34,235 nucleotides of DNA from the NCBI GenBank assembly GCA_009937425.1, contig JAACFO010000032.1, forward strand, positions 1-34,235. The letters are read 5' to 3'. Shown here in pieces: positions 18,312 to 25,499 of the stretch. The position numbers and the translations under genes were made by a program. The first letter of the stretch is position 1. Each line of letters opens with the position of its first letter. The notes beneath the pieces are model-generated. The model did not search any database, had not been told where the DNA came from, and worked only from the letters and a program-made list of their open reading frames with translations. Origin of the DNA: Gammaproteobacteria bacterium (GTDB lineage: Bacteria > Pseudomonadota > Gammaproteobacteria > HK1).

Positions 18312-18704
18312 TCAGAATATTTTACTGTGCAGGCGCGCGTCCCGGGTGCGGAAATGTTCGCTGAACCACTCGTCCAAACGCTTGCCGAACCCCTCTACAT
18401 CCACGTAAATACCGTCCTCGTAATCATCCATGAGATCGCGGATATCGTCCAGCAGGCGTTCGTGATCGGCCTTGTGGTCGCGGTACTCATCATAGTGGCT
18501 ATCGCGCATGACCTTCTCTTCCAAGGCGAAATGCGCTGAGATTTTTGTGTATAGCTCGCCGAGGAAGTCCAGCACGGAAATATCCGTGCCCGAGCCCGTC
18601 ACGCTCCCGTAAAGCTCGTTGATGAGATCTATCAATTCGCGGTGCTCGTGATCGATCGCCGGCACCCCGAGGTTGTACTGTTCCTTCCACTCGATCAGTG
18701 TCAT
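18312..18704 (-). CDS. Bacteriohemerythrin
   Basis: A 130-residue single-domain hemerythrin, a four-helix bundle with a non-heme di-iron site that binds O2 or NO. All seven ligands are visible: H21 (IDHEHREL), H58 and E62 (HFALE), H77 and H81 (HKADH), H117 and D122 (HFRTRD). There is no signal peptide, so it is cytoplasmic. The start overlaps the upstream gene by 4 bp (ATGA) and ctaA follows after 18 bp, so it is part of the operon. A protective or NO/O2-delivery role is inferred from context. Confidence 0.93.
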   Translation of the reverse strand: MTLIEWKEQYNLGVPAIDHEHRELIDLINELYGSVTGSGTDISVLDFLGELYTKISAHFALEEKVMRDSHYDEYRDHKADHERLLDDIRDLMDDYEDGIYVDVEGFGKRLDEWFSEHFRTRDARLHSKIF

Positions 18705-19207
18705 AGGATTCTGAAGCCTCCCGTGCCGGCGCGGAAGTCGATGACCAGGTGTTGACCAGGCACGAGGTCGACCTGTTCGTCCAGCTCGTAGTCGAATCCC
18801 TCTTCTCGCCGACTGTCGCGCAGGCGTGCCCGCAATCGACGCGGCCCGGGCGTAACCGCGAATCGTTCATAAACCGAGGATGCGCCGTCACCGGCGAACC
18901 CCGACGGCGCGAGCGACGCCTTGTACAGAATCTCATCATCGAGCTGCAGCTCGACCAGCAGCGAGACGCGGCCGCGGGGACAATCCATCGGGCGGCGCAT
19001 GTTCGGCGGCAGAGCAGCGATCTCCGCCGGTGTCAGGCGCCGGCATTCGCTGACCTTTGCACCCGCGTGCCCGAAGCTCAACGTGATCACGGCAGCGCCC
19101 GGGTCCACGTAAGTGTATGCGGGCAGTGTCGCGAAGTAACCAAGAAATGCCATGAACAACCCATAGATGACGACCTGGCCCAGTAGCTGTGGTGCGCTAA
19201 TCCGCAT
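18701..19207 (-). CDS. Membrane-anchored protein of unknown function in the heme-copper operon
   Basis: A 168-residue protein with one N-terminal membrane helix (about 8-28, LGQVVIYGLFMAFLGYFATL) and an exported domain of about 135 residues. The domain has two Cys (SECRRL and MDCPRG) and a beta-rich end (PGPRRLRARLRDS... LVPGQHLVIDF). FixH-like topology is comparable, but I see no clear FixH match. The ATG at 19207 overlaps the upstream cytochrome b fusion gene by 11 bp; an ATG at 19222 is also possible. Position suggests an assembly factor or accessory subunit for the heme-copper enzyme. Confidence 0.75.
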   Translation of the reverse strand: MRISAPQLLGQVVIYGLFMAFLGYFATLPAYTYVDPGAAVITLSFGHAGAKVSECRRLTPAEIAALPPNMRRPMDCPRGRVSLLVELQLDDEILYKASLAPSGFAGDGASSVYERFAVTPGPRRLRARLRDSRREEGFDYELDEQVDLVPGQHLVIDFRAGTGGFRIL

Positions 19208-20789
19208 GACTGACCGCCTCATGCCGCGGGACGACTACCGGCGCCTCCGCCGCGTGCAGTTCGCGAAGCCGGGTACGAAAAGCCGCGAGTTCCTCCGCCA
19301 GAGCCGCCCCCCCGTCGGCACCAACCCAGAAAGTGGCGATGCGTTTGCGCGGCACTCGTTGGCGCAAGTATGGGTCACGGTCGCCCGCCAGGCGCTGCTC
19401 TGTCCAGCGCGCGCCAAGACGCTCATAGCAGTCACCGGCCCGGCAGCCGGTAAGAAAAACCCCGTCCACATGGTGGCGCGTGATCATGAAATCGACGAAC
19501 GACGGCGCCAGCATGCCGATGCAGGGCAGTTCGATCACCGCCACCGAGGCCCCGGCAACGGCACTCAGATCGGCACCGTGTCCACAGCCGTATACGACGA
19601 CACGGTCGTTGCCCTCGAGATTCTGACACAGCGACAGGGATTGCTCGCGCAGTGCGAGTAATGGCAGCTCCGGTAACTCGATGCCTGCCTTGAGCGCGCT
19701 TCGGCGTCGAAACGGAGTCGCCGTCGGGCAAGCGCCCACACAGATTCCGCAGGCTACACACAGCGCAGGATCCACCACCGCCTCTTGAAGGTAGGCGCTG
19801 CCGTCGCTGCGAGCCGCCATACGCACTGCGCCGTGGGGGCAATCGACGGCGCAACGTTCACAGCCGTTGCAATTTTCCAGATCGACGACGGCAGCAACCG
19901 GGCGTTTGCCTGGCAACCACGGCAGTGCAAACAGCAGCAGTGTCGCGACGCCGAGCAACAACCACATGGCAATGCCGGAGTAGTCATCGAGAAATGGGTA
20001 AAGAAACAAATAAAACCAATCGAGCCCTACCACTGCCGGTACGGATTCGAGGTTTGCCGGTCCTTGACTGACGGCCGGATGCACAAAAGACAATACAACG
20101 AGCCCCGTCAGCATGCCGATGGCAAGACCACGGGGTGGGTTGACCTTGGCATGCGCGTGACGGTGAATATGAATCCACATGACGAACAGCAAAATCAGCG
20201 GCACGGCAATGTGTATAAACACCATGAGCGTGAAGAATCGCCCACTGAGAGTGGAGTCGTGAATGAAGTTACGTGCGATAGGCTCTCCGAACAGCGGCAA
20301 GCTGTCCAGCCACTGGGATGTCGCGATAGCGACGTATTGAGCGAGCTTGTCCCACACAACCCAGTAACCGCTGATACCCGCAGCGAATACCAACCAGATA
20401 ATCGGCACGCCGATCACCCAGGCAAACCAGCGTGGCCCGTGCAAACGGTCCATGATGTACTCTCGCACCAGGTGCAGCACCATCACGACCACCAGGGCGT
20501 CGGACGCATACCGATGCAGGCTGCGCATGACACCGGCGGCGTACCATTGCACGTGGGTCATGTATTCCACCGACTCGTAAGCCTGTGTGACCCCGGAATC
20601 GAAGAATGCGTACAAATAGATGCCGCTCACCGCCACAATCCAGTAGAAGAACCAGCCCAGCGCTCCGAGCTGATAGAACGGATTCCAATCGGGCGTGAAT
20701 ACGGCGTCGAATAAACTCTCGGCACGCTCGACGCCTGCTCTCGCGAGTCTCTTGAAGCGTGACACGCGGGTACCTCTTGTTCCCGACAT
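19197..20789 (-). CDS. Cytochrome b / 2x[4Fe-4S] ferredoxin / MvhD-type fusion protein
   Basis: A 530-residue three-part protein. Residues about 40-290 resemble the cytochrome b of bc1/b6f complexes. Two histidine pairs spaced 14 apart (H92/H106 and H193/H207) are fit to bind two b hemes, and GLDWFYLFLYP (255-265) sits where bc1 has the PEWY quinol-site loop. Residues 305-358 hold two [4Fe-4S] motifs (C307, C310, C313, C317 and C344, C347, C350, C354). Residues about 395-470 match the MvhD/HdrA delta-type domain, with C402, C423 and GCRAGDC (C449, C454). The ATG at 20789 overlaps the Sco stop as TGATG; ATGs at 20822 and 20858 are in frame. I infer a quinol/iron-sulfur electron-transfer module serving the heme-copper enzyme. 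This combination is rare to my knowledge. Confidence 0.85.
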   Translation of the reverse strand: MSGTRGTRVSRFKRLARAGVERAESLFDAVFTPDWNPFYQLGALGWFFYWIVAVSGIYLYAFFDSGVTQAYESVEYMTHVQWYAAGVMRSLHRYASDALVVVMVLHLVREYIMDRLHGPRWFAWVIGVPIIWLVFAAGISGYWVVWDKLAQYVAIATSQWLDSLPLFGEPIARNFIHDSTLSGRFFTLMVFIHIAVPLILLFVMWIHIHRHAHAKVNPPRGLAIGMLTGLVVLSFVHPAVSQGPANLESVPAVVGLDWFYLFLYPFLDDYSGIAMWLLLGVATLLLFALPWLPGKRPVAAVVDLENCNGCERCAVDCPHGAVRMAARSDGSAYLQEAVVDPALCVACGICVGACPTATPFRRRSALKAGIELPELPLLALREQSLSLCQNLEGNDRVVVYGCGHGADLSAVAGASVAVIELPCIGMLAPSFVDFMITRHHVDGVFLTGCRAGDCYERLGARWTEQRLAGDRDPYLRQRVPRKRIATFWVGADGGAALAEELAAFRTRLRELHAAEAPVVVPRHEAVSHAD

Positions 20790-21613
20790 CAATGTGGAAG
20801 CGGCGTCGTGCTCTGACGCCATGCACGCACGATGAATACCGCGATTGAGGCGAGACATAGAAAGCCGATAGCTATGGCGACGAAAATCGAATAGTCAAAG
20901 CGGTAGCGACCGCTGCTCGGATCGTAGATGGTGCAGAACAAGCGAACATTATCGACCCAACGATCCAGGGAGCTGGATGTGGGATCGAGGCCGAACACGA
21001 GCTCCTTGAGCGGTTCCACCAGCGCCGGCGGGTCGAATCGGTCGCCGTATATCTGCCGGTAAACCTTTCCGTCTGCGTCGATTACGCTCACCTGCGCCAT
21101 GTGATCGAAGCCCTTGGCAGATGCCGCATAGGTGAAGCCGAGTTCGGTGGTCAACGCCTTCAATGATTTTACATCGCCGCTCAGGAACGACCAATTCGGC
21201 AAGTCGATGCCCTGACCCGAAGCATAAATCGTCATGCGACCAGGGCTGTCGTTTACGGCATCGAATCCGATGGTTGCCACGGAGAACGAGCCCTCCCCCA
21301 GAGCCTCTCGGGCCACGTCGACGACCTCGCCCAGGTAGCGTGTGAAAACGCTGCAACTATGGTAACAGCTTGTATAGATAAGACTAATCAGTAGCGGCTT
21401 ACCGCGATAATCGCTCAGGCGCACATGGGCATCGCTTCGATTGACGAGAACCTGGTCGGACAGAGTCCGGCCGATGGCCGCCTGGCTGACTCGCAGGGCC
21501 TCCTCCCCGTCGAAGGCTACCGCGGACTGCTCTTCGAGGGAAGCGTAGGCTGGCGTGGGGGTGATTGGAACCGTGATCAGAAGTGCCGCGATGATCGCGA
21601 GCGCTCGCATCAT
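20789..21613 (-). CDS. SCO1/SenC-family copper chaperone (membrane-tailed)
   Basis: A 274-residue protein with an N-terminal signal (about 1-24), a thioredoxin-fold SCO domain with C83-x3-C87 (TSCYHSC) and H171 (FDHMAQVSVID), and an unusual extra C-terminal membrane helix (about 240-263). SCO proteins load copper into CuA of subunit II, matching the CuA-bearing subunit in this operon. The start overlaps the ctaB stop (ATGA); an ATG one codon later or a TTG at 21628 are alternatives. It is quite different from the second SCO at 25500-26204. Confidence 0.9.
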   Translation of the reverse strand: MMRALAIIAALLITVPITPTPAYASLEEQSAVAFDGEEALRVSQAAIGRTLSDQVLVNRSDAHVRLSDYRGKPLLISLIYTSCYHSCSVFTRYLGEVVDVAREALGEGSFSVATIGFDAVNDSPGRMTIYASGQGIDLPNWSFLSGDVKSLKALTTELGFTYAASAKGFDHMAQVSVIDADGKVYRQIYGDRFDPPALVEPLKELVFGLDPTSSSLDRWVDNVRLFCTIYDPSSGRYRFDYSIFVAIAIGFLCLASIAVFIVRAWRQSTTPLPH

Positions 21614-22479
21614 GGACCGAGCAGCCAACTATCGAGCAGTACCGCGATGAGCAGCAGCGAAAGCTGCACCAGTGAGGCGCGAAATGCGCCCATGGCGGCC
21701 TTGGTGCCGGGTTGTTGCACCAGGCGAACGCACGCTCGCACGAACAGCGCGCCGCCTACTGCGGCGCCGATGGCGTAAATCCATCCCATACCGAATGCCA
21801 CGAGGGTCAGCGAGAGCACCACCAGCGCAACCGCGTGCAGCAGAATTATGCGGGCTGCCAGCGCATTGTCCACCACCACCGGAAGCATGGGTACCCGGGC
21901 TTCGGCATAGTCGGCACGGTATGCGAAGGCCAGGCTCCAGAAGTGCGGCGGCGTCCACAGGAACAATATCACCGCAAGAATTAGCGGTGCCGGACCCAGC
22001 GCGGGATCCACGGCGGCAGCGCCCGCCAGCACCGCGAAGCTGCCCGCCAAACCGCCGACCACGATATTCATCCATGTGCGGCGCTTGAGCCATACGGTAT
22101 AGACGACGCCGTAGACGAATGCGCCGAGAAACACGTGGGCGGCGGCAAAGGGATTTACCGCTATGGCGGTTGCCCCCACGGCCGTGAGCAGCATGACACC
22201 GATGCTTGCCAGCCACACCGGCCCGGCGTGGAAACGACCCGTAACGAAGGGGCGCTCGCGGGTGCGCTGCATGCGGGCATCCAGATCCCGCTCCACATAG
22301 TGGTTGAAGGCCCCCGCGCTCGCCGAGGACAGCAGTACCGCTAACGCCAGCAAGGCGATCTGCCATGGCCCGGGAGCCGCTCCCGGGGTGATGGCGATTC
22401 CCGCCAATGCGCACAACATGATGGCCATACCGATACGCAGCTTGAACACCGAGTAGAGCAGCCTGGCTGTGTCTTTCAT
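21610..22479 (-). CDS. ctaB: Protoheme IX farnesyltransferase (heme O synthase) CtaB/CyoE
   Basis: CtaB is a polytopic UbiA-family prenyltransferase that adds a farnesyl group to heme B to give heme O. The 289-residue protein has the first Asp-rich motif HYVERDLDARMQRTRERP and a second polar loop YRADYAEARVPMLPVV, both typical of the family, and about nine membrane helices. GGAGAAA precedes the ATG. It lies 81 bp after subunit I and is coupled to the Sco gene. With ctaA it supplies heme O/A for the enzyme encoded just upstream. Confidence 0.95.
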   Translation of the reverse strand: MKDTARLLYSVFKLRIGMAIMLCALAGIAITPGAAPGPWQIALLALAVLLSSASAGAFNHYVERDLDARMQRTRERPFVTGRFHAGPVWLASIGVMLLTAVGATAIAVNPFAAAHVFLGAFVYGVVYTVWLKRRTWMNIVVGGLAGSFAVLAGAAAVDPALGPAPLILAVILFLWTPPHFWSLAFAYRADYAEARVPMLPVVVDNALAARIILLHAVALVVLSLTLVAFGMGWIYAIGAAVGGALFVRACVRLVQQPGTKAAMGAFRASLVQLSLLLIAVLLDSWLLGP

Positions 22480-22507
22480 GGTTTCTCCAACTCCCGTCTC
22501 TCGACCA

Positions 22508-22530
22508 GGGACAGACTTACAGTCTGTCCC
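22508..22530. repeat. Hairpin in the spacer between subunit I and ctaB
   Basis: A perfect 9-bp inverted repeat (GGGACAGAC and GTCTGTCCC) with a 5-base loop, inside the 81-bp gap. No T-run follows on the minus strand, so it is more likely a partial attenuator, an mRNA-processing stem or a dispersed palindrome than a strong terminator. Confidence 0.6.
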
Positions 22531-22560
22531 GAGGGCTCTACCCGAACTACGCTTCGCCTA

Positions 22561-24249
22561 TCAGCGCAGCGGCCATACCTCCGACAGGTACTTCCAATTG
22601 ACGAAGTAATAGAGCACGAAAGCCGTGAAGAAGATGCTCACCAGCACCGCCGTGCCCGGAAGTTTAAGTGTGCCGGCGCTTCCGTAGTGACCGACCACGG
22701 ACGCCTTCGGCGCGACGCTGGCTTCGGGTTCTTTCTCAGCGGTACGCTCGCCGAAGAGTATGGATCCGACCACGACGACCACATACATGACACCGCCAAG
22801 GGCCGCCAGAATTGCGGACATGCCGTTCAATCCCATCATGAGATAGGCGGCAGCGGGATAGTCGTAGCTCAGCAGCGCGTCGGCACCCTGGATATCCCAA
22901 ACGCGGCGTGGTACCCCCAGCGTTCCGGCACCCATCATGAACAGCGAAATGCCCGCGACGCCGATGGCGAAGACATAAGGTTGCAACTTCGCCCAGCTCT
23001 TGAGCACCAGTTCGCGTTGGAATATGAGCGGCACCAGGAGATAGGTGATGGCCATGAACGCGAGGGTAGTACCGGCAACCACGGTAGCGTGGAAGTGCCC
23101 GGGCACGTAAAGGGTATTGTGCATGATCAGATTCAGCTGCTCGGTGCCCATGACGACCCCGGAGATCCCGCCAAGAAAACCAAACAAAATCAATGACATG
23201 AACATCCCCGAGAAAGCCGGGTTACCCCACGGCGCCTTGCGCAGCCACTCGAAGATCCCGTTGGTGAGCCCGCGCTTGCGCTGTGCCGCTTCGATGGCGC
23301 CGGGAACCGACATGCCGTGAATCATGCTGGCCAGCACAGCCAGATAGATCGCGTAGCTGGTGTTGAAGATCTTCCACGTGGAGCTGATACCGGGATCCAC
23401 CAGCAGGTGGTGGGCGCTCGCGAGCTGCAGGAACAGGATGTACAGGAGAAACGCTCCGCGGCTGACCTTTTCCGAGAGAGGCTTGGCGCCCAGCACGATG
23501 GCGGCGATGGCGTACCACACGGCCACGTGTGCCGACACGTTGATCTGCTGGGACGAGTGCCCCATTGCCCACCACACCGTTCTGTACATGAGCGTATCGA
23601 TGTGGCTCACGATATCCAATGACCACAGGAGGGTGGGGATCAATATGACGGCGCCGGAAGCGATGGTGAAGACCGCGATGATGGCGGCCGTCAAGGCACC
23701 GAAGGTCACCAGCGGTATGGAGCCTTCATAGGTTTTCTCGTCCTTCGCAACGACCAGCGTACCGAAGAATACGAAACATCCGATCAGCGCCCCGACCGCG
23801 AACAGCAGAAAGCCGAGATAAAACCACGGCGATGCCTTCATGGGCACATAAGAAGTGAACATGACGCTGGAATTTCCCGCCAGCACAGCCGCGTTCACGA
23901 TCAGCGCCCCGACCAGCATCATCCAGAAACCCGTCCATGCCCAGCGCGGCGTCGCCAGGCGCGAGTTCAGAAGTATTGCCGAGGCGAAGTACAGAACTGC
24001 CATTTCGAAGAAGATGATCCAGACGAGCAGCACATCCAGCCCGTGAGCCGTGAGCGCCAGATAAAACCAATCCGCCGGAAGCAAGTGAACAGCAGGCCAG
24101 CGGGTGAGCGCCACCGACAACCCGAAAAGGCCGCCGACCGCGAGAAACACGACCGCCGCGACCGCATTGGCCTTGATGAGATTTTCCGCCGGCCGGTGGA
24201 TCTTCAGGCCCGTGGACGGGCAGGTTCTAAATATTCGATTGATTGCCAT
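22561..24249 (-). CDS. Heme-copper oxidase superfamily subunit I, B-family-like, active-site Tyr replaced by Gln (candidate NO reductase)
   Basis: A 562-residue polytopic protein with about 13 helices. It aligns with ba3-type oxidases: low-spin heme ligands H69 (LTAHGLD) and H387, high-spin ligand H385 (PGHFHATV), and CuB ligands H231, H280 and H281 (SAHHLLVDPGISSTWK). The helix VI motif of oxygen reductases, GHPxVY, is here GHSSQQ (230-235), so the cross-linked Tyr four residues after the CuB His is Gln235. The Glu-rich helix of cNOR/qNOR is also absent. Loss of the Tyr is expected to stop normal O2 reduction, and is known for alternative NO reductase groups such as eNOR. The Dnr-box promoter and nirS linkage support NO reduction. 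A good GAGGAG ribosome site precedes the ATG, 13 bp after subunit II. Confidence 0.88.
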   Translation of the reverse strand: MAINRIFRTCPSTGLKIHRPAENLIKANAVAAVVFLAVGGLFGLSVALTRWPAVHLLPADWFYLALTAHGLDVLLVWIIFFEMAVLYFASAILLNSRLATPRWAWTGFWMMLVGALIVNAAVLAGNSSVMFTSYVPMKASPWFYLGFLLFAVGALIGCFVFFGTLVVAKDEKTYEGSIPLVTFGALTAAIIAVFTIASGAVILIPTLLWSLDIVSHIDTLMYRTVWWAMGHSSQQINVSAHVAVWYAIAAIVLGAKPLSEKVSRGAFLLYILFLQLASAHHLLVDPGISSTWKIFNTSYAIYLAVLASMIHGMSVPGAIEAAQRKRGLTNGIFEWLRKAPWGNPAFSGMFMSLILFGFLGGISGVVMGTEQLNLIMHNTLYVPGHFHATVVAGTTLAFMAITYLLVPLIFQRELVLKSWAKLQPYVFAIGVAGISLFMMGAGTLGVPRRVWDIQGADALLSYDYPAAAYLMMGLNGMSAILAALGGVMYVVVVVGSILFGERTAEKEPEASVAPKASVVGHYGSAGTLKLPGTAVLVSIFFTAFVLYYFVNWKYLSEVWPLR

Positions 24250-24262
24250 GGCCGCTATCTCC

Positions 24263-24796
24263 TCATTCCGTCACGTAGATTTTTCCGATCATCGTGTGAT
24301 GTCCGATGCCGCAAAACTCATTGCACACGACGCCGAATTCGCCCGCCTGGTTCGGGGCCACGGTCAGCACCATTTCGTATCCTGGGTGTATCTGCAGATT
24401 GATATTGACCGGTTGCAACGAGAATCCGTGTCCCCAGTCCATGGACGAAATGTGCAGCCGGTAGCTCTGATCCTTTTCGAACTCGATAATCGGCCACCAT
24501 TGCCAGAGCCTCGCGATGAGATACACATCGCTGCCCGGCGGCGGATGCACGACCGGAAATCCGGATTCTTCACGCACCGTGTACTGCTCGACCATAGCGT
24601 TGGTCTTTTCCGCGAATACTTCGGGAGTCGTGCGGTAAGCCTCATTGGAGAGATTCTGCTCGCCCTCAGCGTGCCAGTAGATCATCATCCCGAACATGAC
24701 GAGGCCCCAGGTAAAGGCCACGATGATCCACACGATTTCAATTTTCGCGAGCGGCTCATTCCACCAGAGCCGGTCACTTGGAGGTGATATAGCCAT
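24263..24796 (-). CDS. Heme-copper oxidase subunit II with CuA site
   Basis: A 177-residue protein with a single N-terminal membrane helix (about 20-42) and a periplasmic cupredoxin domain. All CuA ligands are present: H123 (MDWGHGF), C158, E160 backbone position, C162, H166 and M169 in VCNEFCGIGHHTM. One helix instead of two is typical of ba3-like enzymes. A CuA centre implies electron input from a periplasmic cytochrome c or cupredoxin. AAGGGGAAG precedes the ATG. It lies between the 62-residue subunit and subunit I. Confidence 0.93.
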   Translation of the reverse strand: MAISPPSDRLWWNEPLAKIEIVWIIVAFTWGLVMFGMMIYWHAEGEQNLSNEAYRTTPEVFAEKTNAMVEQYTVREESGFPVVHPPPGSDVYLIARLWQWWPIIEFEKDQSYRLHISSMDWGHGFSLQPVNINLQIHPGYEMVLTVAPNQAGEFGVVCNEFCGIGHHTMIGKIYVTE

Positions 24797-24842
24797 GCGC
24801 TCTTCCCCTTTGCTGCGCCGTTGTCAGGTCCTGTTCGGACCG

Positions 24843-25031
24843 CTACTGAGCGATAGGAATCGAGACGATCTCCATCACACCCCAGAGGATGTAAAATACC
24901 GTCGGTACCACCACGCCAAGAAACAACAGCAGGAACGGGTTATCGAGGATCCTCTGCATGATGGGAATTCGCTCGGCGTCTCCGCCGTCGCTTCGACCGC
25001 CATCGGCTTCTTCGTTACTGGCTGCGGACAT
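24843..25031 (-). CDS. Small single-helix membrane protein, probable accessory subunit
   Basis: A 62-residue protein with an acidic N-terminus (about 1-22) and one membrane helix (about 30-55, LLLFLGVVVPTVFYILWGVMEIV). The ATG at 25031 has GGAGGAAC in front, better than the upstream alternatives. It is the first gene of the operon, 46 bp before subunit II. Size and place fit a IIa-like or assembly subunit of ba3-type enzymes, but similarity cannot be proved from composition. Confidence 0.78.
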   Translation of the reverse strand: MSAASNEEADGGRSDGGDAERIPIMQRILDNPFLLLFLGVVVPTVFYILWGVMEIVSIPIAQ

Positions 25032-25129
25032 GATTGTTCCTCCGGAGTGATGGGGACAGGCGGCATTCCGCAACGCGGGTACGGCGACTGTCACTGTGCG
25101 AAACTAGAGCCATCGGGCACCTGATCTCA

Positions 25130-25143
25130 TTGACCTAGGTCAA
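25130..25143 (-). promoter_or_regulatory. FNR/Dnr-type box upstream of the heme-copper operon
   Basis: TTGACCTAGGTCAA is a perfect 14-bp palindrome of the TTGAC-N4-GTCAA form, 8 of 10 against the FNR consensus. It lies 98 bp before the first gene at 25031 and just after the stop of the 61-residue gene. Confidence 0.75.
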
Positions 25144-25153
25144 GTACCGGGGC

Positions 25154-25339
25154 CTATGAGGTCCCGGCAAGATTGCGCACCAGTGCGAAGCTCACCAGTG
25201 CCAGGGCCAGCATGATGGCGAAAAAAATGACGGTGCGGTTCTCGAAGCGCCGCCCTGCGATGAGTTCCATACGCTTCAAAACCAGATCGGAAACCACGTA
25301 ACAGGCAATCGCCGTAAGGGTGAAGTAGACGATTTCCAT
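25154..25339 (-). CDS. 61-residue two-helix membrane protein
   Basis: The ATG at 25337-25339 gives a 61-residue protein with two hydrophobic helices (about 3-20 and 36-56) separated by a charged loop with MELIAGRRFENR. Longer in-frame starts would translate through the promoter box and are unlikely. A perfect FNR-type box lies 67 bp upstream. Small proteins of this look occur next to heme-copper enzymes, and a role in its assembly is plausible but unproved. Confidence 0.75.
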   Translation of the reverse strand: MEIVYFTLTAIACYVVSDLVLKRMELIAGRRFENRTVIFFAIMLALALVSFALVRNLAGTS

Positions 25340-25405
25340 ACTGCGTGGGTCCTGAAAATTCGAGGAAACTGCGGCGTATACTGCGACGCAGCTGCACCTG
25401 ACACG

Positions 25406-25419
25406 TTGATCCAGATCAA
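25406..25419. promoter_or_regulatory. Perfect FNR/Dnr box between divergent genes
   Basis: TTGATCCAGATCAA matches all 10 fixed positions. It lies 67 bp from the minus-strand 61-residue gene and 81 bp from the plus-strand SCO gene, so one site may drive both directions. Confidence 0.88.
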
Positions 25420-25499
25420 CGATCATGAGGCATCCTGTTGAGAGCATGGCGAGCACCCGGTGATCGTGCCGGACGAGCCGATCTTCGGGAGAAGACATC

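Noticed and set aside
19785..20714. Long plus-strand open frame of 309 codons
   Set aside because: It is antisense to the cytochrome b fusion, rich in Gln/His/Arg and has no domain, so it is a GC-rich shadow.
22508..22530. Rho-independent terminator between subunit I and ctaB
   Set aside because: The stem is good but no T-run follows on the minus strand, so strong termination is not supported.
22561..24796. Ordinary ba3-type oxygen reductase
   Set aside because: The catalytic Tyr is replaced by Gln and the HP motif of helix VI is lost, although the overall family match is real.
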